From Betaproteobacteria bacterium (GTDB lineage Bacteria; Pseudomonadota; Gammaproteobacteria; Burkholderiales; Burkholderiaceae_F): DNA of 64,000 bases. Below the pieces are notes generated by a model that worked only from the letters and a program-made list of their open reading frames with translations, did no database searches and had not been told where the DNA came from. Shown piece after piece: positions 28,742 through 37,498 of this stretch (position 1 is the first letter of the stretch; each line of letters starts with the position of its first letter). The position numbers were made by a program, and so were the translations under genes. The stretch is from the NCBI GenBank assembly GCA_005882215.1, contig VBCK01000123.1:1-64000 (forward strand), in the 5' to 3' direction.

Positions 28742-29755
28742 ATGCCTGAAGATCCGCGCCCCGGCCCTCGAGGAGGTGCCTGGTCGGCCCCCGTCGAGCA
28801 GCTGCGCCTGGCGCTGCGGCAACCGGTGCTGGCCGCGCTTCCCGAATTGGGAGTCGTGGCCGTGCAGGGGGCCGACGCCGCGCCGTTTCTGAACGGCCAG
28901 CTGACCGTCGATGTGACAGCGATCGACGCGCAGCGCTGGCAGCTGGGCGCGTACTGCTCCGTCAAGGGACGCGTGCTGGCGCTGTTCGAGATGTGGCGGG
29001 TCGACGATGGCTTCTGCCTGATGCTGCCGGCCGAGCAGTCCGAGCTGTTGCGCACGCGCCTGGCGCGCTTTGTGCTCAGATCCAAGGCGAAGCTGGCGGA
29101 CCTCAGTGACCGATGGGCCGTGTTCGGCCTGACAGGACCCGGCATCGAAGCAGCACTGGTCGCGACGGGACTGCAATGCCCGGATGCAGCCTGGAGCTGC
29201 CGGGTACTGGACGACGGTACGCGGCTGGTACGCGTACCGCCCTCGCCCCGCACGGGAGCACGTCTGATGCTGGTGGTGCCGTCCGCAGCCAGCGAGTCAT
29301 GGCGGCGCCAGCTGGGAGCCGTCGAAGAGGTTGACGCGGGCGTGTGGTGGTGGTCGAAAGTCGATGCCGGCCTGCCCGACGTGTTTACGGTCACGCAGGA
29401 GCGCTTCGTCCCGCAGATGTTGAACCTCGACGTGCTCGGTGGAGTGCATTTTCGCAAGGGCTGCTATCCGGGGCAGGAGGTGGTCGCGCGCAGCCAGTAT
29501 CTGGGCAAGCTGCGCAGGCGGATGATGCGCGGCCATGCCGAGGGGGCGTCGGCGGCCGAAGACCTGTTCGGCGAGGATGGCGCGCCGGTGGGGACGGTCG
29601 TGATGGCGGCGGCATCGCCGGACGGCGGGGTCGACCTGCTGTTCGAGTGTCCGACCGAGTTGGCCGGCGCCGTGCAGCTACGGATCGGCGCAGCTCAATC
29701 GTCCCGCGTGAGCCCGCGCGAGCTGCCTTACCCGATGATCAATCCGACCGCCTGA
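28742..29755 (+). CDS. ygfZ: Folate-binding protein YgfZ
   Basis: 337 residues. The family signature KGCYPGQEVVARSQYLGK is present near residue 240, with an aminomethyltransferase-like N-terminal fold (FLNGQLTVDVTAI, GAYCSVKGRVLALF). It supports repair or synthesis of certain iron-sulfur enzymes using tetrahydrofolate. ATG 28742 gives MPEDPRP; an in-frame upstream start (28706) would overlap the promoter region and is less likely. Confidence 0.93.
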   Translation: MPEDPRPGPRGGAWSAPVEQLRLALRQPVLAALPELGVVAVQGADAAPFLNGQLTVDVTAIDAQRWQLGAYCSVKGRVLALFEMWRVDDGFCLMLPAEQSELLRTRLARFVLRSKAKLADLSDRWAVFGLTGPGIEAALVATGLQCPDAAWSCRVLDDGTRLVRVPPSPRTGARLMLVVPSAASESWRRQLGAVEEVDAGVWWWSKVDAGLPDVFTVTQERFVPQMLNLDVLGGVHFRKGCYPGQEVVARSQYLGKLRRRMMRGHAEGASAAEDLFGEDGAPVGTVVMAAASPDGGVDLLFECPTELAGAVQLRIGAAQSSRVSPRELPYPMINPTA

Positions 29756-29839
29756 CCGGTAGGGTCGCTCAACGATGCCACAGCGGCGATACTTACGAAA
29801 ATACGCGGACTGCCTTTCGGGGCGGAACGCCCGACCACG

Positions 29840-30688
29840 ATGTGCCTGATCCTGTTCGCGTGGCAGACTCACTCGGAGTATCCGCTGATCATCGCGGCCA
29901 ACCGGGATGAGTTCTACGCTCGCCGTACCCGAGCGGCCTCCTGGTGGGGCCAGGCGGTTTCGCTGCTGGCAGGGCGCGACGAGGAAGCCGGCGGGACCTG
30001 GCTCGGCATCAATCGGCGCGGTCGATTTGCGGTGGTCACGAACGTGCGGGCTCCGAACGAGCGCAATCCGCATGCCACTTCGCGCGGGCTGCTCGTGCTG
30101 TCGGCGCTCCAGACTTCGCAACCGATGCGCGAGTGGATCGACGACTGCCTGTCGCGCGCGCATACGTTCAACGGGTTCAACCTGATCGTGGCCGAGCCGG
30201 TCGCCCTTGGATCGCGCGGCGCCGGCGCCGAGCTGGCGTACATCAGCAATCGGGTCGGCGACCCCGTGCGCCGCTTGCAGCCGGGAATCTACGGCCTTTC
30301 GAATGCATCCCTGGACACCCCGTGGCCGAAGGTCACGCGCGCTGTGAGCGCCTTTGCCTGTCAGATCGCGCAGCGTGTCAGCCCCGACAGCCTGCTGCGG
30401 CTGATGGCGGACCGTGAAGTCGCCGGGGAGCTCGAGCTGCCGTCGACCGGTATTCCTCGCGACTGGGAACGGGCGCTATCGGCAATTCAGATTCGCGCCA
30501 ACGGGTACGGCACGCGGGCCACCACGATCTTGACGGTCCGGCGCGACGGGCTGGTTGGCTTCGTCGAGCGCTCGTTCGACGCGGCGAACCCGGATGATCA
30601 TTCCGACCGTCGCTACGAGTTCATGATCGATGGTGTAACGCCCAGCGCGGCCGGATTCGGCGACCGCACCAAGGGCCAGCACCGCTGA
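29840..30688 (+). CDS. NRDE/TANGO2-family protein
   Basis: 282 residues, starting MCLILFAWQTHSEYPLIIAA followed by the hallmark NRDEFYARRT, then GGTWLGINRRGRFAVVTN and GFNLIVAEP. The N-terminal cysteine after Met resembles an Ntn-hydrolase nucleophile, but no reaction is established; animal TANGO2 has been linked to lipid and haem handling. It follows ygfZ by 84 bases. Confidence 0.88.
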   Translation: MCLILFAWQTHSEYPLIIAANRDEFYARRTRAASWWGQAVSLLAGRDEEAGGTWLGINRRGRFAVVTNVRAPNERNPHATSRGLLVLSALQTSQPMREWIDDCLSRAHTFNGFNLIVAEPVALGSRGAGAELAYISNRVGDPVRRLQPGIYGLSNASLDTPWPKVTRAVSAFACQIAQRVSPDSLLRLMADREVAGELELPSTGIPRDWERALSAIQIRANGYGTRATTILTVRRDGLVGFVERSFDAANPDDHSDRRYEFMIDGVTPSAAGFGDRTKGQHR

Positions 30689-30756
30689 CTCGCAGTCCCG
30701 GGCCCGCTGTATTCGGGCTCAGGGCGGGCGGCTTCGACGCCCGCGCGCCCTGGCCC

Positions 30757-31191
30757 CTAGAGCGATGCTCGCATCGTGACGTGCGCGATGCCGGCGTCGT
30801 CGAACTGCGGGCCGACCGTGATGAAGCCGAACCGCTGATAGAAGCGCTCGGCGTGCACCTGCGCGAAGAGCTCGACCTGCCGGTGGCCCCGTTGCCGAGC
30901 AGCCTCCATCAGACTCAGCAGCAGGGCTGCACCGACTCGCTGCCCGCGCGCTTCGCGCGTCACCGCGATCCGCCCGATGTGCCCGTCCGGCAGCAAGCGT
31001 CCCGTTCCCAACGCGGCACCCGCAGGTCGCGACGCCAGCGCATGAACGCTGACCGGATCCATCGAGTCGAATTCCAGTTCGAGCGGAACGCGCTGCTCCG
31101 CGACAAACACCTCCAAACGGATGCGTCGCGCCTCCTCTCCAAGCTCGTCCCACGAGCCCAGCCGGACCTGAAAATTCCCCGCGGCCGCCAC
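30757..31191 (-). CDS. GNAT-family acetyltransferase
   Basis: About 145 residues: FQVRLGSWDELGEEARRIRL at the start, the acetyl-CoA loop IGRIAVTREARGQRVGAALL and FYQRFGFITVGPQFDDAGI at the end. It is an ElaA/PhnO-like small acetyltransferase with unknown substrate. The frame is open up to 31317, but that part reads through a palindromic terminator region (31211-31257) and overlaps the protease gene; GTG 31191 (VAAAGNFQ) is the more sensible start. The exact start is uncertain. Confidence 0.82.
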   Translation of the reverse strand: MAAAGNFQVRLGSWDELGEEARRIRLEVFVAEQRVPLELEFDSMDPVSVHALASRPAGAALGTGRLLPDGHIGRIAVTREARGQRVGAALLLSLMEAARQRGHRQVELFAQVHAERFYQRFGFITVGPQFDDAGIAHVTMRASL

Positions 31192-31224
31192 CCTCAGCCC
31201 CGGCCCCTGTCCCACTAGCGTGGG

Positions 31225-31257
31225 AGAGGGGAGCTCAACGCTCGCAGGCTCCCCTCT
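31225..31257. terminator. Hairpin between M16 protease and GNAT genes
   Basis: Arms AGAGGGGAGC (31225-31234) and GCTCCCCTCT (31248-31257) give a 10-bp perfect stem with a 13-base loop. A second small hairpin CCCAC/GTGGG lies at 31211-31224. Together they form the C/T-rich hairpin cluster that often separates transcripts in GC-rich proteobacteria; a similar one lies at 40356. No strong T-run follows, so termination strength is unclear. Confidence 0.55.
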
Positions 31258-31285
31258 GCCGCTGGCGGGGTCGGGGATGAGGGTT

Positions 31286-33819
31286 TCAATGCGCTCCCTT
31301 CTTTGCATCGCCCGCAACCACCACCGTCATCTTCGACAGATCGAGGTACTTGTGCACGACCGAAAGCAGCTGTTCGGCCGTGACCGCATCCACGCGGGCC
31401 TCGAACTGCCGGCTGAATTCGTACGTCCGGTCCAGATCGAGATTGCCGACCCAACCGGCCGCCAGCGCGCCGTCCTCGGAGCGACCGAGCACACGCTCTT
31501 GCCGATAGCCTTGTTTTGCCTGCTGGATCTCCTCGTCGGTGAAGCCGTCGCGCAGCACGCGCTCCAGCTCTTCCCTGACCTCCTGCTCGACCCGGTTCAC
31601 GTTCTGCGGGGCTGCGATCGCACCGACTCCCCAGGAGGCGGCCCGGTCGCGGCCGTTCACCACCAATCCGGCCCCGATGCCGTAAGACAGTCCGTCCTTC
31701 TGCCGGATCCGGTCGACCAGGCGGTTGTGCAGGCCGGAGCCGCCCCCGATGATGCGCGTAGCCAGAGCAAGAGCGGGCGCGTCCGGGTCGTCGTCGCGTA
31801 GATCCAGGCCGATCCGCGCCCGGTAGACCGCGTTCTCCTTGTCGGTGGTATCGATGAAAATCCGCGTTGCCGGCACGTCCACCACGTCGTTCAGCAGGCG
31901 TTGATACGGCGCTTTCGATTTCCAGGAGGCGAACCGCTCCGTCACCAGCGGCTCGACCTGATCCGGGTCGAAGTCGCCCACCAGCGCGATCTCGCCGCGC
32001 GCCGTGCCCCAGAATCGATCGAAGAAACCCTCGCCGGAAAGCTCGCCTCCTGCAGAACGGACTCGACCAGTTTCAAGGCGTCTGCGACCGTCGCGCGGCT
32101 CGCCTGGAAGTTCATCAGGTCACCGGTGACTTTCAGGCGGGTGAGCTCGTCATCGATCTGCTGGCGGGTCATATTCGCCGTACCGCGCCCGAGCATGGCC
32201 CGTGTCAGCTCGGCAGCGATCACCTGCCCGTTCAGTGTTTTCAAGTCGCCGAAGCGGAACGCCATCGACACGTTGACGGTTCCGCCCTTGGTCTTCTTCG
32301 GCAGCAGCGCGATCTTCAGATCGCCTGCGTGCACCAGGCGGGTCCGCGCGTCGATGTTCTGCGGGCTCGGATCGAATCGCTCGCCCGCCTCGGTGGCCGC
32401 GCGCGGCGTGAAATCCTTCAGCATCTGATCCACCGCCAGCGGCGCCGGGATCTCGGCGCGCTGCGGCGCGTCCTCCGGCAGGAAGATGCCGACCGTGCGG
32501 TTGTCGCGGCGCAGGTAGCGCTGCGAGGCCGCCGCCACTTGGGGCGCGTCGACGCGCTCGGTGGCGTCGCGAAACAGGAAGAACAGCCGCCAGTCGCCCT
32601 GGGCGATGTAGTCCGACAGCACGACACCGAAGCCCTGCGGATCGGCCAGCGCGCGCTCGGCCTCGGTTTCCTCGGACCGGCGCATCCGATCCATCTCGGC
32701 CTGGGTCGGCGCGGTCTGCCCCAGAGAATGCTCGACCACGTCGATCAGCCGGTCGCGCGCGCGCTCGACCGAGTCGCCCGGCTTCACGATGGCGCCGAAG
32801 ATAATCACGCCTGGATCGTGCAGGAACATCGGTTCGGCGAACACCTGCGCCGCCAGGCCGGTCTCGACCAGCTCGTGGTGCAGCCGCCCGCTGGGCGTCT
32901 CGCCCAGGATGTCGGACAAGGCGGACAGTGCCGCCGCATCGGCGCTGCGGCCCGCCGGAATGTGATAGCCGACCAGCACGATCTGCGAGTCGCCCTTGCG
33001 GCGCACAGTGACGCTGTGCTCGCCATCCTGCGTCGACTCGACCGTCCATTGCGGCGGCAGCGTGCGCTTGGGACGCGGAATGCGGCCGAACGTATCCGCC
33101 ACCAGCCGTAGCGTACGGTCGACGTCGAAATGCCCGGCGATGACCAACACCGCGTTGTCGGGCTGGTAGTAGATCCGGTAAAACGCCCTCAGGTTCTCGA
33201 TGCGGACGTTTTCGATGTCGCTGCGGGCCCCGATCGTTTCCTTGCCGTACGCATGCCACTGGAACATGGCCGACAGCAGCCGCTTGAACAGCACGTCGAT
33301 CGGGTCGTTCTCGCCTTTTTCATACTCGTTGCGCACCACCGTCATCTCGGAATCGAGATCCTTGCGGGCGATGAAGGAGTTCGTCATCGCGTCGGCCTCG
33401 CGGCGCAAGGCCCAGCTCAGGTTGTCGTCGCTCGCCTGGAACGTCGAGAAATAGTTGGTCCGGTCGTAGCCGGTCGATCCGTTGTTCCGAAAACCGCGCG
33501 CAGCGAATTCGCGGTCCGGCTTGGGAAAGTGGGTCGAGCCCTTGAACATCAGGTGCTCCAGCAGGTGCGCCATCCCGGTCTCGCCGTAGCTTTCCATCCG
33601 CGATCCGACCAGGTACGTGACGTTCACGGTGACGGTCGGCTTGGACAGATCGGGATACAGCAGAACGCGCAGGCCGTTGGCCAGGTGGTATTCGGTGATG
33701 CCTTCAACCGAGGCGGTCTGATTGACGCCGGCCGGCGGCGCCGCCCAGGCGGCAACGGCCAGCTGCAGCCCGAGCACTGTCAGGCCTGCCCACAGCTTCA
33801 CGGAACGGATCGTTCGCAT
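31286..33819 (-). pseudogene. M16 zinc metallopeptidase, internal deletion with frameshift
   Basis: A signal peptide (VLGLQLAVAAWAA) and a first M16 domain with the inverted zinc motif HLLEHLMFKG near residue 85 and a downstream Glu-rich helix (VVRNEYEKGEND) are intact. The second M16 domain proceeds to VESVLQEASFP (about 32030), then resumes in another frame with RFWGTARGEIALVGDFDPDQ and continues to the stop at 31286. Roughly 60-70 residues that normally connect these are gone. The complete protein would be about 900 residues, a periplasmic PqqL/YhjJ-like peptidase. As written, the second half is not translated in frame. Confidence 0.88.
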
Positions 33820-33888
33820 TGGAGTCGGTCGTGTCGGGGCTCGCCAGGCGAGCGCCGCAGGTGTTTTCGAAGGCGCGATTGTGCCGCA

Positions 33889-35508
33889 TCAGGCACCGGG
33901 CCACCGGTGCTCGCGAAAGCGCTCGCGCAGCTGTCCCTTCAGCATCTTACCGGTGGCACCGAGCGGGATCGCGTCGACGAACACAACGTCGTCCGGAACC
34001 TGCCAGCGGGCGACTTTGTCTGCAAAATGCGCCAGCACCTGCTCGCGAGTGACGGTCTGACCGCTCTTGCATACGATCACCAGCAGCGGACGCTCACCCC
34101 ACTTCGGGTGGGCCACTGCGATGCAGGCCGCGTTTGCGACGCCCGGATGCGACAGCGCGATGCACTCCAGCTCGATCGAGCTGATCCATTCGCCGCCCGA
34201 CTTGATGACATCCTTGCTGCGGTCGGTGATTCGCATGAAGCCTTCCTGATCGATGTTGGCCACGTCACCGGTTGAGAACCAGCCACCCCGCAGCGCCGAT
34301 CCGCCCTGGAAGTACTCGCTGGCGACCCAGGGGCCGCGCACCATCAGGTCTCCGCTGCTGTTACCGTCCCACGGCAGCTCCTGGCCCTGCTCGTCCACGA
34401 CCTTCATGTCGACCGGGTACAGCACGCGACCCTGCCGGCTCCGGATCGCCAGCTGCTCGGTTGGCGTCAAGTTCAGTTGACTCGCCTTTAGCGAACAGAC
34501 CGTGCCCAGCGGGCTCATCTCGGTCATGCCCCAGGCGTGCAGCACCTGCACGCCACGGTCCTGCAGCCTCTGCAACATCGACGGCGCGCACGCCGCCCCG
34601 CCGATCACCATGCGCTTCAACGTGGACAGCTTCAGTCCGTTCGCCTCCAGGTGCGCCACCAGCCCCTGCCACACGGTGGGCACGCCGGCCGACATCGTGA
34701 CGCCCTCGGCCTCGAACAGCTCGTACAACGACGGCCCGTCCAGGCGCGCTCCGGGCAGCACCAGCCTGGCTCCGACCATCGGCGCCGCGTACGGCAGGCC
34801 CCAGGCATTGACATGGAACATCGGCACCACCGGCAGCACCGTGTCGCGCGAGGAGAGGTTGAATGCGTCCGGCAAGGCACAGGCGAGCGAGTGCAGCACC
34901 GTGGATCGATGGCTGTACAGGACGCCCTTCGGGTCTCCCGTCGTGCCGGAGGTGTAGCACATCGAGGAGGCGGTGGTTTCGTCCAGCGCGGGCCATTCGA
35001 AGGCGTCAGTACTTGCTTCCAGCAGCTCTTCGTAGCACAGCGCCGGTTCGGGTCCGGCATCGGCCATCCGGTCGCGATCCGTCATGGCGACGAAATGGCG
35101 CACCTGCGGGGCGGCGCGGCGAACCGCCTGTGCCAGCGGGCCGAAACACGAATCGAAGAACAGGACCTTGTCCCCCGCGTGGCGCGCAATCCACCCGATC
35201 TGCTCAGGGTGCAGCCGCGGATTGATCGTGTGCAGGACCGCACCGGAGCCTGACACGGCAAAGTACAGCTCGAGGTGGCGGTATCCGTTCCAGGCGAGCG
35301 TGGCGACGCGATCGCCCGGGCCGATTCCGAGCGTAGCGAGCGCGTTGGCCAGTTGCCGCGCGCGACGATGCAGCTCGCGGTAGGTCGTGCGGTGAAGATC
35401 GCCCTCGACGCGGCGCGAGACGATCTCGACCGAACCGTGATGCCGATCCGCGTGCTGGATCAGCGTCGCGATGTTCAACGGCATCGACATCATCAGACTC
35501 TGAATCAT
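33889..35508 (-). CDS. Acyl-CoA synthetase (AMP-forming)
   Basis: 539 residues of the ANL superfamily. The AMP loop [20 protein letters not shown] is followed by [29 protein letters not shown] (A5), [25 protein letters not shown] (A7-A8 segment, read in pieces) and the C-terminal lysine region [14 protein letters not shown]. It activates a medium- or long-chain fatty acid, probably as AlkK/FadD-type enzyme. It is upstream of, and on the same strand as, the M16 gene, and divergent from yciB. Confidence 0.9.
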   Translation of the reverse strand: MIQSLMMSMPLNIATLIQHADRHHGSVEIVSRRVEGDLHRTTYRELHRRARQLANALATLGIGPGDRVATLAWNGYRHLELYFAVSGSGAVLHTINPRLHPEQIGWIARHAGDKVLFFDSCFGPLAQAVRRAAPQVRHFVAMTDRDRMADAGPEPALCYEELLEASTDAFEWPALDETTASSMCYTSGTTGDPKGVLYSHRSTVLHSLACALPDAFNLSSRDTVLPVVPMFHVNAWGLPYAAPMVGARLVLPGARLDGPSLYELFEAEGVTMSAGVPTVWQGLVAHLEANGLKLSTLKRMVIGGAACAPSMLQRLQDRGVQVLHAWGMTEMSPLGTVCSLKASQLNLTPTEQLAIRSRQGRVLYPVDMKVVDEQGQELPWDGNSSGDLMVRGPWVASEYFQGGSALRGGWFSTGDVANIDQEGFMRITDRSKDVIKSGGEWISSIELECIALSHPGVANAACIAVAHPKWGERPLLVIVCKSGQTVTREQVLAHFADKVARWQVPDDVVFVDAIPLGATGKMLKGQLRERFREHRWPGA

Positions 35509-35685
35509 CGTCCCTCTCCTGCGGCCGATCCGGGCGCGAAAAATCGCTTACCGTGTGAAACCTTGATCAGGTTCACTCGCTAGAATGCGCCTCGGTGAGG
35601 TTTCGGCCTTGAGCGAACCAACACCGGGATGGACCCGCGGCGGTTGCGAACCGCATCGGTCCCTTGTCTTTCGCGAGAACCGAAC

Positions 35686-36312
35686 TTGAAGATTTTGCTT
35701 GATCTGCTGCCGGTCGTCGTCTTTTTTGTCGCGTTCCGGCTGGCCAAGGCCGCTCCGCAGCTGGCGCATGCCTGGGCCGCTGCGGTTCTGGGTTCGGTGC
35801 CGGCGGCCGCGAGCGCGGCCTCCGACATCGTGCCGGTGATCGTCGCGACGGCGTGTGCGATCGTGGCCACCTTGATCCAGGTAAGCTGGCTGCTGTTGCG
35901 ACGCGCCACGGTGACCGCGTCGGTCTGGCTCAGCGCCGCGCTGATCGTGGTGTTCGGAGGATTGACGGTCTGGCTGCACAACGAGTGGTTTATCAAGTGG
36001 AAGCCGACGTTACTGTATTGGGCATTTGCTGCGGTGCTCGCATGCGGTCAATGGATCTGGAAACGCAACCTGCTCGGCGTGCTGTTTTCCAGTGAACTGC
36101 AGCTGCCGCAGGCTGCCTGGGACCGGCTGTTGATCGCCTGGGCCGCCTTCTTTCTCGTGCTCGGCTGCATGAACCTGGTGGTCGCCTATCAATTCAGTAC
36201 CGAGGCCTGGGTCAACTTCAAGACCTTCGGCCTGCTGGGGCTGACATTCGCCTATTCGGTTTCGACCGGCATCTACGTGGCTCGACACTTGAAGGCGCCG
36301 AGCAATGGCTGA
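35686..36312 (+). CDS. yciB: Intracellular septation protein A family (YciB)
   Basis: About 208 residues with five or six membrane spans; family features are KILLDLLPVVVFFVAFRLAK at the start, GGLTVWLHNEWFIKWKPT and a C-terminal VNFKTFGLLGLTFAYS. It influences cell-envelope integrity and septum formation. TTG 35686 matches the usual start (M-K-x-L-x-D-L-x-P); an ATG at 35629 would add a 19-residue hydrophilic leader not seen in the family. The 3' end overlaps bolA by 8 bases. Confidence 0.9.
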   Translation: MKILLDLLPVVVFFVAFRLAKAAPQLAHAWAAAVLGSVPAAASAASDIVPVIVATACAIVATLIQVSWLLLRRATVTASVWLSAALIVVFGGLTVWLHNEWFIKWKPTLLYWAFAAVLACGQWIWKRNLLGVLFSSELQLPQAAWDRLLIAWAAFFLVLGCMNLVVAYQFSTEAWVNFKTFGLLGLTFAYSVSTGIYVARHLKAPSNG

Positions 36313-36607
36313 AGCCATGATCGATCGGATACGCAGCCTGCTGGCTCCTCTGCAGCCGCTCGAGCTGCAGATCGAAGACGAAAGCGATCGTCACGCCGGC
36401 CATCCCGGCGCGCGCGACGGCGGTGGCCACTACAGGCTGCGCGTTGTCAGTCCCCGTTTTCGGGACCTGGCCCCGTTGCAGCGCCACCGCATGGTGTATG
36501 ATTGTCTGGATAGTCTGATCCCGCGGCAAATCCATGCGCTGGCGATGACCTTGCTGAGCCCCGAGGAGGCGGCTGCGGCAGGATTCCACCCACCCTCTCG
36601 AGAGTAA
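36305..36607 (+). CDS. bolA: BolA-family protein
   Basis: 100 residues: AMIDRIRSLLAPLQPLELQI, then DESDRHAGH with the conserved His, YRLRVVSPRFRDLAPLQRHR and the C-terminal helix IHALAMTLLSPEEA. BolA proteins work with monothiol glutaredoxins in iron-sulfur handling and affect morphology. It overlaps yciB by 8 bases and is 6 bases before the parvulin gene, a common betaproteobacterial arrangement. Confidence 0.93.
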   Translation: MAEAMIDRIRSLLAPLQPLELQIEDESDRHAGHPGARDGGGHYRLRVVSPRFRDLAPLQRHRMVYDCLDSLIPRQIHALAMTLLSPEEAAAAGFHPPSRE

Positions 36608-36613
36608 TCCCAG

Positions 36614-37411
36614 ATGTCCCGATTCCTTCTTTTCTTCGTCGTGTCATTGGCGACCGGATCCGTCGTGTCACTGGCGGCCGGACCCGCGCTAGCGCAGAAC
36701 AAGGCGGAGAACAACGTCGCCATGGTCAACGACAAGGCGATCAGCAAGGCGACGGTCGATCAGTTCATTCAACAACTCGGTCAGCCCGATACGCCCGAAC
36801 TGCGCGACCGGATCAAGGAACAGTTGATCGAGCGCGAAGTCTTCCTGCAGGAGGCGACGAAGCGCGGAATACCGGAGCGCCCCGACGTCAAATTCCAACT
36901 CGACTTCGTGCGCAAGACGGCGATCATTCAGAACCTGTTCCGGGACGAGGCGAAGAAGCACCCGGTCACCGACCAGCAGGTGCAGACCGAGTACGACAAG
37001 CAGAAAGCAACGCAGGGCGACAAGGAGTATCACGCGCGTCATATCCTGGTCGAGAAGGAAGATGAGGCGAAGGACGTCATTGAGCAGCTGAAAAAGGGCG
37101 CCAAGTTCGAAGATCTGGCGAAAAAATCGAAGGATCCCGGTTCGGGAAGCCGGGGCGGGGATCTGGGCTGGGCGGCGCCGAGCGCCTATGTGAAGGGCTT
37201 CTCCGACGCGATGGTGAAGCTCGACAAGGGCAAATACACCGAGACGCCGGTCCAGACGCAGTTCGGATACCACGTGATCCTGCTGGAGGATGTTCGCAGC
37301 ACGCAGTTCCCGGGGCTCGACCAGGTCAAAGGGCAGATCACCGAATCGATCCAGAATAAGCAGGCCCAGGCCTTTGCGGACGACCTGAAGAAGAAGGCGA
37401 AGATCCAGTAA
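36614..37411 (+). CDS. Parvulin-type peptidyl-prolyl isomerase
   Basis: 265 residues. A signal peptide ends ALAQN, then a SurA-N-like helical region (VDQFIQQLGQPDTPELRDRI) is followed by one rotamase domain: YHARHILVEKEDEAKDVIEQ, GSGSRGGDLGWAAPSAYVKGF and QTQFGYHVILLEDVR. It is a periplasmic folding catalyst for exported or outer-membrane proteins. A strong hairpin follows. Confidence 0.93.
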   Translation: MSRFLLFFVVSLATGSVVSLAAGPALAQNKAENNVAMVNDKAISKATVDQFIQQLGQPDTPELRDRIKEQLIEREVFLQEATKRGIPERPDVKFQLDFVRKTAIIQNLFRDEAKKHPVTDQQVQTEYDKQKATQGDKEYHARHILVEKEDEAKDVIEQLKKGAKFEDLAKKSKDPGSGSRGGDLGWAAPSAYVKGFSDAMVKLDKGKYTETPVQTQFGYHVILLEDVRSTQFPGLDQVKGQITESIQNKQAQAFADDLKKKAKIQ

Positions 37412-37434
37412 GTAATCGGTCGCTGCGAATTGGC

Positions 37435-37460
37435 ACAGGGGGCGCTTGGGCGCCCCCTGT
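37435..37460. terminator. Bidirectional hairpin between convergent genes
   Basis: An 11-bp perfect stem (ACAGGGGGCGC / GCGCCCCCTGT) with a TTGG loop lies in the 87-bp spacer between the parvulin gene and the convergent oxidoreductase gene. There is no clear T-run, but the position and stability suggest a terminator for both strands. Confidence 0.7.
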
Positions 37461-37498
37461 CGCATCTGGAAGCATCCCCGCGGTGTCCGCGCCGACGA

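Noticed and set aside
31191-31317. Longer N-terminus for the GNAT protein starting at 31317
   Set aside because: It would be translated from a terminator palindrome and overlap the protease gene; a start near 31191 fits the family.
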